Assembly (NCBI GenBank): GCA_023408075.1
Contig: JAEYKW010000005.1
Coordinates: 1-64,000, forward strand
Length of the DNA: 64,000 nucleotides
Direction of reading: 5' to 3'
DNA from: Bacillota bacterium
Lineage (GTDB): Bacteria > Bacillota > Clostridia > Christensenellales > SZUA-584
The notes under the pieces were generated by a model that had not been told where the DNA came from, ran no database searches, and saw nothing but the letters and a program-made list of their open reading frames with translations. Position numbers and translations under genes: made by a program. Shown piece by piece: positions 41,344 to 50,510 of the stretch (position 1 is its first letter; every line of letters starts with the position of its first letter).

Positions 41344-42510
41344 TTACGGCGTCCCTGCACCCGCACTTATCAAAGAGTCAAGTATTTTTAGGCCTTCTTG
41401 AAGCTGGGTATCCTCCGTGGCGTCCGCTTTGAGCTCCACGTAATCATCCGGGTAGACGCCGTTGCCGTCAATGCTGCGCCCCTTTGGCGTGAAATATTCG
41501 GACGATGTAATCTTGAGCCCGCCGCCCGTCGACTCGATCGGTACCACAATCTGCACAACGCCTTTTCCGTATGTGCGCGTGCCGATGACCTCACCCCAGT
41601 CGTAATCCTGAATGGCACCCGCAAATATCTCGGAAGCCGACGCCGTATTCTCATTGACGAGCAGCACCATCGGAATCTGTGTGCTGTCCGCGTCGCTCGT
41701 TTTGGTGTCGCGGTTGCCGTATTTGTCCTCGGTATAAACAATCGTCCCCTCGGGCAAGAGCCTGTCGAGCATGCTCACCACGGTTGACAGATAGCCGCCC
41801 GGGTTGTTGCGCAGATCGAACACGATGCCCTTTGCGCCCTGTTCTGCAAAATAATCCATCCCTTCATTAAAAAGCGCCTCGCAGTTGCCGCTGAACTGCT
41901 TTATCTGCATATAGCCGATGCCGCCGTCCAGCATCTTATAGGCAACCATGTCAAGCTCCACGGATTTGCGCGCCATTGTGAATTCGAGCACTTCCTCTCC
42001 GCGCTTGACGCCGATCGTAATCGGCGTGCCGTCGTCACCGATGCATTTGACGCGTATTTCCTGCAGCGTATTCTTGGTCACATCTTCTCCGTTTATCGAA
42101 ACGATCAGATCGCCGACTTCAATGCCCGCTTCTTTGGCGGCGGAGTCGTCGAGAAAATACGAGACCACCGCGAGCCCCGTCACATCGTCGATACCGATGC
42201 CCATGCCCACGCCGTAATATTCTCCCGATGAATTCTGCTGAAACGACTTGAACTCCTGAGGCGTATAATAAACGCTGTACGGGTCTCCGAGCGACGCCAC
42301 CATCGCCTTGAGCCCTGCATACTGAACAGCCGTCATATCAAAATCGCGCAGGTATTTATCCTGTATCTCCTGCTCAACGCGCAGAAACTCCGTCAGCGGG
42401 AGCTCCCCCTCTTCGGTTTTTTCATAATTGCCCCTGACAATAAAATAAGTTGCCAGCACTGAAACGATGCACACCACAAGAGCCAGCAGCAGGGCTTGCG
42501 TCTTTCTCAT
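41344..42510 (-). CDS. ctpA: C-terminal processing peptidase, S41 family (CtpA type)
   Basis: Membrane-anchored serine protease facing outward. Start at the ATG 42508-42510, six bases after GGAGG; 388 residues. A signal-anchor occupies residues about 5-25 (ALLLALVVCIVSVLATYFIV). A PDZ domain follows (YYGVGMGIGIDDVTG, AAKEAGIEVGDLIVSINGED), then the S41 catalytic domain with GIVFDLRNNPGGYLSTVVS, the nucleophile region NENTASASEIFAGA and the lysine-bearing GTRTYGKGVVQ, giving a Ser-Lys dyad. Targets are cell-envelope proteins. Confidence 0.94.
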   Translation of the reverse strand: MRKTQALLLALVVCIVSVLATYFIVRGNYEKTEEGELPLTEFLRVEQEIQDKYLRDFDMTAVQYAGLKAMVASLGDPYSVYYTPQEFKSFQQNSSGEYYGVGMGIGIDDVTGLAVVSYFLDDSAAKEAGIEVGDLIVSINGEDVTKNTLQEIRVKCIGDDGTPITIGVKRGEEVLEFTMARKSVELDMVAYKMLDGGIGYMQIKQFSGNCEALFNEGMDYFAEQGAKGIVFDLRNNPGGYLSTVVSMLDRLLPEGTIVYTEDKYGNRDTKTSDADSTQIPMVLLVNENTASASEIFAGAIQDYDWGEVIGTRTYGKGVVQIVVPIESTGGGLKITSSEYFTPKGRSIDGNGVYPDDYVELKADATEDTQLQEGLKILDSLISAGAGTP

Positions 42511-42926
42511 AATCATCCTCCATAAAAGCACTACTCATGTAAACAATGATTAAATGAGAAATGATGGATTGGCGAACGGATTTTGTGTTCTGCAAGGAGC
42601 GAAATTGAGGAATAGCAGCGCTATTTCAAGATTTCAGCGACATATCAGAGCGTGCAATCAGTCGTCAAGACAGCGTTTCAAACTAATCAGCGTTTACTTA
42701 TATAAATATGTCGGCATCGGCAACTATTATTCGGCCTATGCCGTTATAATCAGGCTCTGTTATTCTCATGTCCAAAAAGCGGTTTTCTCACGTCTTTGAC
42801 AGCCCTGCACCAATCAGAGTGTCAAAGACCCCCTTTAACAAACCACTCCACAGGGGTGGACGGGAGCTGTCACCGAAAAGGTGATAGAGGATAAACCTCA
42901 TGCAATTTTTATGACAGCGTACAAAC
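42511..42926. other. Intergenic region with clustered stem-loops
   Basis: No gene is supported. Between 42792 and 42899 four inverted repeats lie in a row: GTCTTTGACA with its complement (42792-42801/42820-42829); CCACTCC with GGGGTGG (42843-42849/42853-42859); CTGTCACC with GGTGATAG around GAAAA (42867-42874/42880-42887); and GAGG with CCTC (42887-42890/42896-42899). A TATAAT at 42745-42750 has no clear -35. This may encode a structured RNA on either strand; I could not match it to a known class. Confidence 0.5.
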
Positions 42927-42971
42927 AAAAAGCCTTCCTCAGCGTTTTGTGCAAAAGAAGGCCATTTTTTT
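42927..42971. terminator. Bidirectional terminator after the SH3/peptidoglycan-binding gene
   Basis: GCCTTC (42932-42937) pairs with GAAGGC (42957-42962). On the minus strand the stem is followed by TTTTT (42931-42927) and on the plus strand by ATTTTTTT (to 42971). It directly follows the stop of the gene at 42977. The 19-base loop is long for the class. Confidence 0.65.
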
Positions 42972-42976
42972 ATCAT

Positions 42977-44134
42977 TTAATGAGCCGCTTCATATGCTTT
43001 ATTCACGCAATACTGATGCCTCGGACATTCCTTGCCGGTCTCGTGCACCTTCGAATCCTTAAAGTGAATGCAAAAATGCCCGTCAAAATCGTTGCCGCCA
43101 ACCGGGTTTACCATATGCGGCATACCGTGCTGCGACGCCGCGTACGTGACGCTGCCGACCGTCACCCAAATCGGGTGCCTGTCCCACGACCATTTGCCGC
43201 CGTAGCATTCCTTCATGATCGCGGTATCCTCCGCCGAGACCGGCTCACAATCCGCATGCCACCAGCCGCCGAAACGGATGACCCAAAACTGGCGGCCGGA
43301 TTTGACATCCGTGACGAGCGCCTTGGTGCCTTTCTTGAACACCTTATCGATATCGTCCCATGTGGAGAGCTTGACCTCACCCGTGATGCCGAACAGCTCA
43401 GCTGTTGTCGTGGTGATGTCGTTGTCGCCGAAAAGCAGCTCATATGTTTCCGCGCCGACAATGCCGTCTGCGTCCACGCCTGCTTTGCGCTGAAAGGCTT
43501 TCACCGCACCCTCCGTCACATCGCCGAAATACCCTGTCGCGGGCGCGATCATAAAATTGCGCTTGCGCAACTGCTGCTGCACATTCTTCACCTCGGCACC
43601 TTCCATGCCGAGCTTGATCATGTTGCCGGCTGTTTTGGATTTGCTCAATTTCACGAGGTCTTTATGCACATAGCCTGACTGGACGCTTGTGCCGTCCTCG
43701 ACAGGCACCTCAACGAAAAACCAGTCGCCCGAGATGTTTTTAACCGTCACACCCGTTCCTTCGGCGAGCTCCGCCACAGCGTTGCTGTATGTACCGGGGT
43801 TTTGCCGGAGCTTTAAGCCCCCTTCAAGCACATGCGCCACCATATAATCGGTGGACGGCAAAAACACATACTCCGCGCTGACGTAGCCGCGGTAGTTGCC
43901 GTAGATGATGCGGTACCAGCCCTCAATCTCCTCACAAAAAACGCCGATGCGCGCCCCCTGTACAAGCTTCATCACAACGGGGGAATCGGTCGAGGGGCGC
44001 ATGCGCATATTCACCTCATCGCCGACCACGGTGGCGTCTTCAAAATATGGCATGGCGTTAGCCTGCGTCACAGGCAGAAAAAGCGTGGTACAGAATAACA
44101 AAACCAGAAATAATAAGACTGATTTTTTCATCAT
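42977..44134 (-). CDS. Secreted SH3- and peptidoglycan-binding-domain protein with unassigned C-terminal domain
   Basis: Start at 44134 or 44131 (ATGATG behind GAGG); about 385 residues. Signal peptide with a hydrophobic core (LLFLVLLFCTTLFLPV) and an AXA-type site. Two SH3b repeats follow (VGDEVNMRMRPSTDSPVVMK and GGLKLRQNPGTYSNAVAELA), then a PG_binding_1 domain (LGMEGAEVKNVQQQLRKRNF, GVDADGIVGAETYELL). The last 130 residues form a domain with GRQFWVIRFGGWWHADCEP, GGKWSWDRHPIWVTVG and GHFCIHFKDSKVHE. Conserved His, Cys and Asp suggest a cell-wall enzyme, but I cannot name the catalytic family. Confidence 0.85.
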   Translation of the reverse strand: MMKKSVLLFLVLLFCTTLFLPVTQANAMPYFEDATVVGDEVNMRMRPSTDSPVVMKLVQGARIGVFCEEIEGWYRIIYGNYRGYVSAEYVFLPSTDYMVAHVLEGGLKLRQNPGTYSNAVAELAEGTGVTVKNISGDWFFVEVPVEDGTSVQSGYVHKDLVKLSKSKTAGNMIKLGMEGAEVKNVQQQLRKRNFMIAPATGYFGDVTEGAVKAFQRKAGVDADGIVGAETYELLFGDNDITTTTAELFGITGEVKLSTWDDIDKVFKKGTKALVTDVKSGRQFWVIRFGGWWHADCEPVSAEDTAIMKECYGGKWSWDRHPIWVTVGSVTYAASQHGMPHMVNPVGGNDFDGHFCIHFKDSKVHETGKECPRHQYCVNKAYEAAH

Positions 44135-44227
44135 TGATTCCTCAAAACGGCTTTTTTGTATTATACACCGGTGCCATTTCGATGTCAAAAATCACCGTTT
44201 TAATGGGGATGGTCCAAATTTAAGTTC

Positions 44228-44256
44228 TTGGTGCAATCGGGCTGATGTGATAAAAT
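44228..44256 (+). promoter_or_regulatory. Promoter of the FAH-yerC-pcrA-ligA operon
   Basis: TTGGTG (44228-44233) and TAAAAT (44251-44256) with a 17-base spacer, 31 bases before the start of the first gene. Confidence 0.65.
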
Positions 44257-44287
44257 GATGTAAGAAGTCAGAAAGGAAAATCATACT

Positions 44288-45040
44288 ATGAAAATCGTGC
44301 GGGCACAAAAAAACGGCGAGGTTTTCTACGCGGCGCAGGACGGCGGCATTTTAAAACGTCTTGCCGAAGCACCGTATGAACACTTCACTTTCACGGGCGA
44401 AACGCTTGCGTTAGCCGATGTCGCGCTGCTCGTTCCCTGCGAGCCCACCAAGATTGTGGCTGTGGGGCTCAATTACGCAAAGCACGCGCTGGAGCTGCAT
44501 GATAAGCTCGCGGAAAACCCTGTGCTTTTTTTAAAGCCTCTGACCGCGCTGCTTGCCCATGGGGATGCCATTGAATATCCGGCGATATCCGAGCGTGTGG
44601 ACTACGAAGCGGAGCTGGCCGTCGTGATCGGCAGAAAATGCAGAAATGTAACGCCGCTCGAGGCCCAAAGCTGCATTTTCGGGTATACCGCTCTCAACGA
44701 TGTGACCGCGCGGGACCTGCAGAAGCTCGACGGACAATGGACGCGGGCCAAATCCTTCGATACGTTCTGCCCTGTCGGCCCGAGCATCGATACCGAGTTT
44801 ACCCCGGCGGGGCAGCGCATACAGAGCGTGCTCAACGGCGCGGCAAAGCAGGAGAGCACGATAAACAACATGCTGAATGATGTGCCGGCGCTGATCAGCT
44901 TCATCAGCGCATGCATGACGCTGCTGCCGGGTGACATTATTGCCACAGGCACGCCCGAGGGCATCGGCCCCATGCAGCGCGGCGATACGATTGAAGTGCG
45001 CATCGACGGGCTCGATACGCTTAAAAACTTTGTGAAGTAA
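44288..45040 (+). CDS. Fumarylacetoacetate hydrolase family protein
   Basis: 250 residues. The C-terminal FAH fold is complete: KIVAVGLNYAKHALEL, PVLFLKPLTALLAHGDAI, the metal-binding acidic pair in VDYEAELAVVIGRKC, GYTALNDVTARDLQ and IIATGTPEGIGPMQRGD. Family members are metal-dependent hydrolases, decarboxylases or oxaloacetate tautomerases; recent work points to oxaloacetate enol-keto tautomerisation for many short forms. The specific reaction is not fixed here. It leads the unit containing yerC, pcrA and ligA with a 16-base gap. Confidence 0.9.
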   Translation: MKIVRAQKNGEVFYAAQDGGILKRLAEAPYEHFTFTGETLALADVALLVPCEPTKIVAVGLNYAKHALELHDKLAENPVLFLKPLTALLAHGDAIEYPAISERVDYEAELAVVIGRKCRNVTPLEAQSCIFGYTALNDVTARDLQKLDGQWTRAKSFDTFCPVGPSIDTEFTPAGQRIQSVLNGAAKQESTINNMLNDVPALISFISACMTLLPGDIIATGTPEGIGPMQRGDTIEVRIDGLDTLKNFVK

Positions 45041-45056
45041 CATTGGAGGGACGCTT

Positions 45057-45353
45057 ATGTACCAATCCATGCTGAAATCCGACGATATGGACAGGCTTTT
45101 TGCTGCCGTGCTCACTCTGAAAACCGTTGAGGAATGTTACATGTTCTTCGAGGATCTTGGGACGATTTCAGAGCTCACTTCCATGGCGCAGCGCTTCAAG
45201 GTGGCGGAGCTCTTAAGCGATAAGCATACCTGCCACGATATTTCCGGCACAACGGGCGCCAGCACAGCCACAATCAGCCGTGTGAACCGCTGCCTCAACT
45301 ATGGCACAGGCGGTTACCGGCTCGCAATCAAAAGGCTCAAACAGGAGGACTGA
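45057..45353 (+). CDS. yerC: TrpR-like protein YerC/YecD
   Basis: 98 residues related to the Trp repressor DNA-binding fold: LTLKTVEECYMFFEDLGTIS, ELTSMAQRFKVAELLSDKHT, and the helix-turn-helix TGASTATISRVNRCLNYGTG. Widely conserved in Bacillota, often next to pcrA and ligA, as here. No tryptophan-binding role is established and no trp gene is near. Its last base is the first base of the pcrA start codon, so translation is probably coupled. GGAGGG precedes the start. Confidence 0.92.
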   Translation: MYQSMLKSDDMDRLFAAVLTLKTVEECYMFFEDLGTISELTSMAQRFKVAELLSDKHTCHDISGTTGASTATISRVNRCLNYGTGGYRLAIKRLKQED

Positions 45354-47566
45354 TGGATTTTACCAGCTTAAACACGCCGCAGCGTGAGGCCGTGACCACC
45401 ACGGAAGGTGCGGTGCTTGTTCTCGCGGGCGCGGGCAGCGGCAAAACACGCGTGCTGACCACGCGTGCCGCCTATCTGATTGAAAAGGGCGTATCGCCTT
45501 TTCACATTCTCGCGCTGACATTCACCAACAAAGCCGCGGCGGAGATGAAATCGCGCATCGAGGCGCTCGTCCCGGACGCGGGCGACATGTGGGTGATGAC
45601 GTTTCATGCGCTCTGTGCACGTCTGCTGCGCATTGAAGGCGAATATCTCGGGTACTCGAGCAGTTTTACAATCTACGACGCGGGCGACGCAATGACTGTG
45701 GTTAAAGATATTTTGAAGGACCTTGATATCAGCAAGGAAGCCGTTGAGCCGCGCACCGTGCGGTCAATGATCAGCCGCGCAAAGAACGCGGGCGTGAGCC
45801 CCGCGCGCTTCAAAGAGGTGTACGGCGACGGCGACGCCGTTAAATACTCGGCATGGGTCTATGCGCGCTACGAGGACAGGCTCCGCGCCGACAACGCGAT
45901 GGATTTTGACGATCTGCTCCTAAAAACGCTGCTGCTGCTTGAGGAGTACCCGGATGTGCTCGAAAAATACCGCCGCCGGTTTCGTTACATCATGGTGGAC
46001 GAGTATCAGGATACGAATTCCGTGCAATACAGCATCGTGCATATGCTCGCTCAGGGCACGGGCAACATATTTGTGGTGGGTGACGACGACCAGTCAATAT
46101 ACGGCTGGCGCGGTGCGGATATCAGCAATATACTCGGTTTCGAGAAGGATTTTCCGGGTGCACGCGTGATACGGCTAGAGCAGAACTACCGCTCGCATCA
46201 GGGCATTCTCGACGCCGCCAACGGCGTGATCCGCCACAACAGCGGCCGTATGGGCAAGGAGCTGTGGTCGAGCAACAAAACGGGCCAGAAACCGCTCGAG
46301 TTTGAAGCTGAAAGCGACCTTGAGGAAGCACAGTTCGTGGCCGAAAAGGTTGCGAGTCTGCTGCGCGAAGGCAAATACACCGCCAGCGACATTGCGGTGC
46401 TATACCGCGTGAACAGCCAATCGCGCGTGCTCGAAAACAAGCTCAAAGAGCGCGGCATCCCGTATGTGATATACGGCGGCCAGAGCTTTTACGAACGCAA
46501 GGAGATCAAAGACCTGCTCGCGTACCTGAACCTGCTCTGCAACCCGGATGCCGACCTTTGCTTTATGCGCGCCATCGGCGTGCCCAAGCGCGGTATCGGA
46601 GACGTGTCTCTGGGTAAACTATATGCGTCGGCACAGGCGCAGCACCGGTCGCTTTGCGACCTTTGCACCGAACCCGAAGGCATGTCCAAAAAGGCCGCCG
46701 AATCACTGATGGACTTCTGCGGCATGCTGCAGGATATCCGCGAGCAGCTGGAACAGTCAAGCGTGCTGCAAATCGTCGAGCGCGTCTTTGAGGATTCGGG
46801 GCTGCGCACAATGATGATCAACGATACGACGCCCGAAGGCCGCATGCGGCTGCTCAACGTCGAAGAGTTTTTCAAGAGCGTGGCGGATTTCGAGCGCGAT
46901 ATGCCGGAGCCGCATACGCTGGCTGCGTTTCTGGAACGCAGCGCGCTCATTTCGGATGTGGATGCCGTGGGCGACGAAGACGACAAGATCATGATGATGA
47001 CGCTGCACAGCGCCAAAGGGCTTGAGTTTCCCGTTGTGTTCATCGTGGGTGTGCAGGAGGGGCTGCTGCCCCACCAGATCAGCCTGATGGACGGCGATGT
47101 GGAGGAAGAGCGGCGGCTCTGCTACGTGGGTATGACGCGTGCGAAGAAGCGGCTTTATCTCTCATGGAGCACCACGCGCTATGTGCGTATGGGGGCGAAT
47201 TTCGAGCGCGTCCCGTGCAAGCGCTCGCGTTTTCTCGAGGAGATTCCCGACGGGTGCATGGAACCGGCGGGCGTGAAGCGGCAGCCTACGCCATACTTCT
47301 CGCATGAGCCGATCAGCCACAGCCCGTATTCGTTTGCGGCGCAGGGAAAAGTCAGCATGCCGACCGCCGCGCCGGATTTAAGCAAAAAAGCCGCACATGC
47401 ACCGTCGGCGTTTTCGGCGGGCACCGTCGTTTCGCACCCCAAATTCGGCCGCGGTCAGATCGTCTCGACCAACGGCGAGGGCGAAGAAAAGATCGCCGTG
47501 GTGCGCTTTGATACGGCGGGCGAAAAGAAGATGTTCGTGGCGTTTGCCCCCTTAGAAATACTTTAA
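45353..47566 (+). CDS. pcrA: ATP-dependent DNA helicase PcrA (UvrD family)
   Basis: SF1A 3-prime to 5-prime helicase for repair and plasmid replication. 737 residues. Motifs in order: Q motif LNTPQREAV, Walker A LAGAGSGKTRVLTTRAA, Ia ALTFTNKAAAEMKSRI, II VDEYQDTNSVQYSI, III GDDDQSIYGWRGADI, IV RLEQNYRS, V MTLHSAKGLEFPVVFIVG and VI CYVGMTRAKKRLYLSWS. The C-terminal tail HPKFGRGQIVSTNGEGEEK is the tudor-like domain that contacts RNA polymerase. AGGAGG lies just before the start. Confidence 0.98.
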   Translation: MDFTSLNTPQREAVTTTEGAVLVLAGAGSGKTRVLTTRAAYLIEKGVSPFHILALTFTNKAAAEMKSRIEALVPDAGDMWVMTFHALCARLLRIEGEYLGYSSSFTIYDAGDAMTVVKDILKDLDISKEAVEPRTVRSMISRAKNAGVSPARFKEVYGDGDAVKYSAWVYARYEDRLRADNAMDFDDLLLKTLLLLEEYPDVLEKYRRRFRYIMVDEYQDTNSVQYSIVHMLAQGTGNIFVVGDDDQSIYGWRGADISNILGFEKDFPGARVIRLEQNYRSHQGILDAANGVIRHNSGRMGKELWSSNKTGQKPLEFEAESDLEEAQFVAEKVASLLREGKYTASDIAVLYRVNSQSRVLENKLKERGIPYVIYGGQSFYERKEIKDLLAYLNLLCNPDADLCFMRAIGVPKRGIGDVSLGKLYASAQAQHRSLCDLCTEPEGMSKKAAESLMDFCGMLQDIREQLEQSSVLQIVERVFEDSGLRTMMINDTTPEGRMRLLNVEEFFKSVADFERDMPEPHTLAAFLERSALISDVDAVGDEDDKIMMMTLHSAKGLEFPVVFIVGVQEGLLPHQISLMDGDVEEERRLCYVGMTRAKKRLYLSWSTTRYVRMGANFERVPCKRSRFLEEIPDGCMEPAGVKRQPTPYFSHEPISHSPYSFAAQGKVSMPTAAPDLSKKAAHAPSAFSAGTVVSHPKFGRGQIVSTNGEGEEKIAVVRFDTAGEKKMFVAFAPLEIL

Positions 47567-47576
47567 GGAACGAAAA

Positions 47577-49535
47577 ATGGACGAAGCAGTCAAGCGGATC
47601 GACGTACTGATCGAAAAACTGAACGAGCACATTTACCGCTATTACACGCTCGATAACCCGTCGGTGAGCGATGCCGAGTACGACGCGCTTTACGACGAGT
47701 TGGGGCGGCTCGAAAAGCAGACGGGCACTGTGCGGCCCGATTCGCCCACACTGCGCATCGGCGGCGATGTGCTGCCCGGCTTCGAAAAGCAGGCTCACTT
47801 ACGCCCGCTCTTCAGCCTCGATAAGGTGCGCAGCGAGGACGAGCTCGCCGCGTGGGAAGCGCGCGCGCGCAAGTTCTCTGCGGAGCCTTTTGAATACGTG
47901 GTGGAATACAAGTTCGACGGCCTCACCGTCAATCTGCGCTATGATAACGGTCTGCTCGTTTCCGCCGCCACGCGCGGCGACGGCAGCGTGGGTGAAGTCA
48001 TCACCAAACAGGTGATGACAATCAAATCGGTGCCGCTGTCCATTCCGTATAAAGGCCGCCTTGAGGTGCAGGGCGAAGGCATCATGCGCCTGTCAGCTCT
48101 GAAAAAATACAACGAAACCGCCGATGAGCCGCTGAAAAACGCGCGCAATGCGGCGGCAGGCGCGCTGCGGAACCTCGACCCCTCGGAAACCGCAAGGCGT
48201 AATTTGAGCCTGATCTGCTACAGTGTCGGTTATATTGAAGACGCACCGTTCGATACGCATTCGCGGATGCTTGAGTTTCTGCGTGAAAACCATTTTCCAG
48301 TGAGCAGCTTCACACAGAAGGCCGACAGCATTGCCGAAGTTTTGACAATAGTGAACAAAGCCGAACATTCCCGGTCATCTCTTGACTATCTGATTGACGG
48401 TGCGGTGATCAAAATCGACAGCTTTGCGGTGCGCGAACAGCTTGGCTTCACACAAAAGTTTCCGCGCTGGGCGGTTGCTTACAAGTTCGCAGCCGACGAA
48501 AAAACAACCACGCTGCTCGATGTGATCTGGCAGGTTGGGCGTACCGGCAAAATCACGCCGGGCGCGGTGCTCGAGCCAGTGGACATCGGCGGCGTATCGG
48601 TATCGCGCGCGACGCTCAACAACGTCGGCGATATTCAACGAAAGAAGCTTAAAAAGAATGTGCGCGTGTTTATCCGCCGCTCGGGCGACGTGATTCCCGA
48701 GATTCTCGGCGTTGCGGAATACACGGAACAGTCAGAGGATATCAGCATCCCCGAGGTCTGCCCCGCCTGCGGCCATCCGCTTGTGGAAAAAGGCGCGCAT
48801 CTGTTCTGCGAAAATCCGCTGGTATGCCGCCCGCAGCTGACGCGTGCCGTGGCCCATTTCGCCTCGCGCGACGCGATGAACATCGAGACCTTCTCGGACA
48901 AAACGGCAGAAGCGTTTTACGACCACCTGGGGCTCATCGACGTGTCCGACCTTTATTATCTTGATTATGAGCGGATCAAGGCTCTGCCCGGCTTTGGCCA
49001 GAAGAAGGCGGATAACTTAAAAACCGCCATTGAGAAAAGCAAATCAAGACCGCTCGGCAGCTTTATTTACGCGCTCGGCATCCCCGGCATCGGTGCCAAG
49101 ACGGGTAAAGACCTCGCCGCGAGATATCAGAGCATGGACGTGCTGATGCAGGCCGATATGGACAGCCTCGTGGCCATCGACGGCATCGGCGACACGCTCG
49201 CGCAGAACATCGTAGATTTCTTCGCGGACAGCCGCGTGCGCGGCATAGTGGCACGTATGCTTTCTGCGGGTGTCGCTCCCGTGTTCGAGCAAGTCAAAGC
49301 GGCCGACTCCGCGTTGTCAGGTAAAAAAATCGTGCTGACCGGCACGCTATCAAAATACACGCGCAAGGAAGCGTCGGACATCATCGAGTCGCTCGGCGGC
49401 GAGGTGGTCTCGTCGGTCAGCAAGAACACGGATATTGTGCTCGCGGGCGAAAGCGCGGGCAGCAAGCTCGATAAAGCCCAATCCCTCGGCATCACGGTGA
49501 TTGACGAGGACCAGTTCGAGCAGATGATTCAATAG
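47577..49535 (+). CDS. ligA: NAD-dependent DNA ligase LigA
   Basis: Seals nicks using NAD. 652 residues, full length. Ia domain (LNEHIYRYYTLDNPSVSDAEYD), nucleotidyltransferase core with adenylated Lys112 in EYKFDG, OB fold (VGRTGKITPGAVLEPV), a Cys4 zinc finger (CPACGHPL, LFCENPLVC), four helix-hairpin-helix units (LPGFGQKKADNLKTAI, GIPGIGAKTGKDLA, IDGIGDTLAQNIV) and a C-terminal BRCT domain (GKKIVLTGTLSKYTRKEA). It follows pcrA by ten bases. No gatCAB genes follow, unlike Bacillus. Confidence 0.98.
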   Translation: MDEAVKRIDVLIEKLNEHIYRYYTLDNPSVSDAEYDALYDELGRLEKQTGTVRPDSPTLRIGGDVLPGFEKQAHLRPLFSLDKVRSEDELAAWEARARKFSAEPFEYVVEYKFDGLTVNLRYDNGLLVSAATRGDGSVGEVITKQVMTIKSVPLSIPYKGRLEVQGEGIMRLSALKKYNETADEPLKNARNAAAGALRNLDPSETARRNLSLICYSVGYIEDAPFDTHSRMLEFLRENHFPVSSFTQKADSIAEVLTIVNKAEHSRSSLDYLIDGAVIKIDSFAVREQLGFTQKFPRWAVAYKFAADEKTTTLLDVIWQVGRTGKITPGAVLEPVDIGGVSVSRATLNNVGDIQRKKLKKNVRVFIRRSGDVIPEILGVAEYTEQSEDISIPEVCPACGHPLVEKGAHLFCENPLVCRPQLTRAVAHFASRDAMNIETFSDKTAEAFYDHLGLIDVSDLYYLDYERIKALPGFGQKKADNLKTAIEKSKSRPLGSFIYALGIPGIGAKTGKDLAARYQSMDVLMQADMDSLVAIDGIGDTLAQNIVDFFADSRVRGIVARMLSAGVAPVFEQVKAADSALSGKKIVLTGTLSKYTRKEASDIIESLGGEVVSSVSKNTDIVLAGESAGSKLDKAQSLGITVIDEDQFEQMIQ

Positions 49536-49623
49536 CTTACATTTTTACTATCCGCACGTTTTGCTTACTCATCATGTGTGATAAGCATCGTTTTACTTTT
49601 TATTATAAAATGACGAGGTGCCC

Positions 49624-50016
49624 ATGGACATACGTCTGTATTCTGTGCAGGATGAAATGAAAATGCGTGAATTGCTGTTCAGCGAGGGTGAGGATTGGTC
49701 CTGCTATTCTGCTGATGCCGCATTTGAGAAATACAAGCAGGCCCTGCAAAGCTCTCTTGTCTATGTCGCCTACGAAGGTGACACGCTGTGCGGATATGTG
49801 CGATGCCGCAATGACGACGGCTTCGGCATCTATGTTTACGATCTGCTCGTGAAAAAGCCTTATCGGGGCCGTTCACTCGGCAGGCTGCTCATGGAGCGTG
49901 TCTGCGCCGATTTCCCTTCCGACACGGTTTACGTGATGAGCGGCGTTGACGCTTATTATGAAAAGCTGGGTTATCCGCGCGAAGGGTCCATATTCATGGT
50001 ACGAAAAGCAGACTGA
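49624..50016 (+). CDS. GNAT-family N-acetyltransferase
   Basis: 130 residues from the ATG at 49624, five bases after GAGG; a GTG at 49618 overlaps the ribosome site and is less likely. The acetyl-CoA-binding segment is LVKKPYRGRSLGRLLMERV, a variant of the R/Q-x-x-G-x-G/A motif, preceded by CGYVRCRNDDGFGIYVYDLL and followed by YYEKLGYPREGSIFMVRK. A short stand-alone member; the substrate is unknown. A separate transcription unit is likely, 88 bases after ligA. Confidence 0.88.
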   Translation: MDIRLYSVQDEMKMRELLFSEGEDWSCYSADAAFEKYKQALQSSLVYVAYEGDTLCGYVRCRNDDGFGIYVYDLLVKKPYRGRSLGRLLMERVCADFPSDTVYVMSGVDAYYEKLGYPREGSIFMVRKAD

Positions 50017-50187
50017 AAAAAGCACCGACACGGACACCCCGTCAACAACTGCGCGGCACATTCGCCATGATCGAACCTGATATCATTCAGTCAATTCATC
50101 TCAAGACGGCACGTACAGCGGCTCCGAAATGCTCATTCAAATCGACGAAACTATCCCAATGCCCACACCTTGTTTCATATCGGAAAA

Positions 50188-50224
50188 GCGATTCTCTGTG
50201 CAGAGGCGCTGCTCAGAGAATCGC
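50188..50224. terminator. Inverted repeat downstream of the GNAT gene
   Basis: A perfect 11-bp repeat (GCGATTCTCTG and its complement) with a 15-base loop. On the plus strand CCGTTTTGC follows; on the minus strand CTTTTCC. Probably a weak bidirectional terminator between the converging ligA/GNAT and murC transcripts. The rest of the 50017-50345 stretch shows no gene. Confidence 0.55.
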
Positions 50225-50345
50225 CCGTTTTGCAATAATCATCAACAGCACTTGTGCTATATTGTAATATATTGTTTTATTTTGTCATGCACTGTCGAAG
50301 CCAAAATCATGATTAATCAGAAGACTCATACAATAAGTAAAATAA

Positions 50346-50383
50346 AAGGCCTCCGTTTCAGTTATTCTAGGTACGGAAGCCTT
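50346..50383. terminator. Terminator between converging GNAT and murC genes
   Basis: AAGGC-c-TCCGT pairs with ACGGA-a-GCCTT (one mismatch) around a 16-base loop. GATTTTTG follows on the plus strand and TTTTATTTTAC on the minus strand, so it can stop both. It lies about 130 bases beyond the murC stop. Confidence 0.65.
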
Positions 50384-50510
50384 GATTTTTGATAGCGCAG
50401 CTTCCATATTTTGGTGTAATTCAGTTATTTTCGTAGCTTGAAGCCGCTATAAAGCGAGAATGTTCTATTTTGTTATATTTTGTACTAATGTGTCGTATCC
50501 TGCGGAGCCT

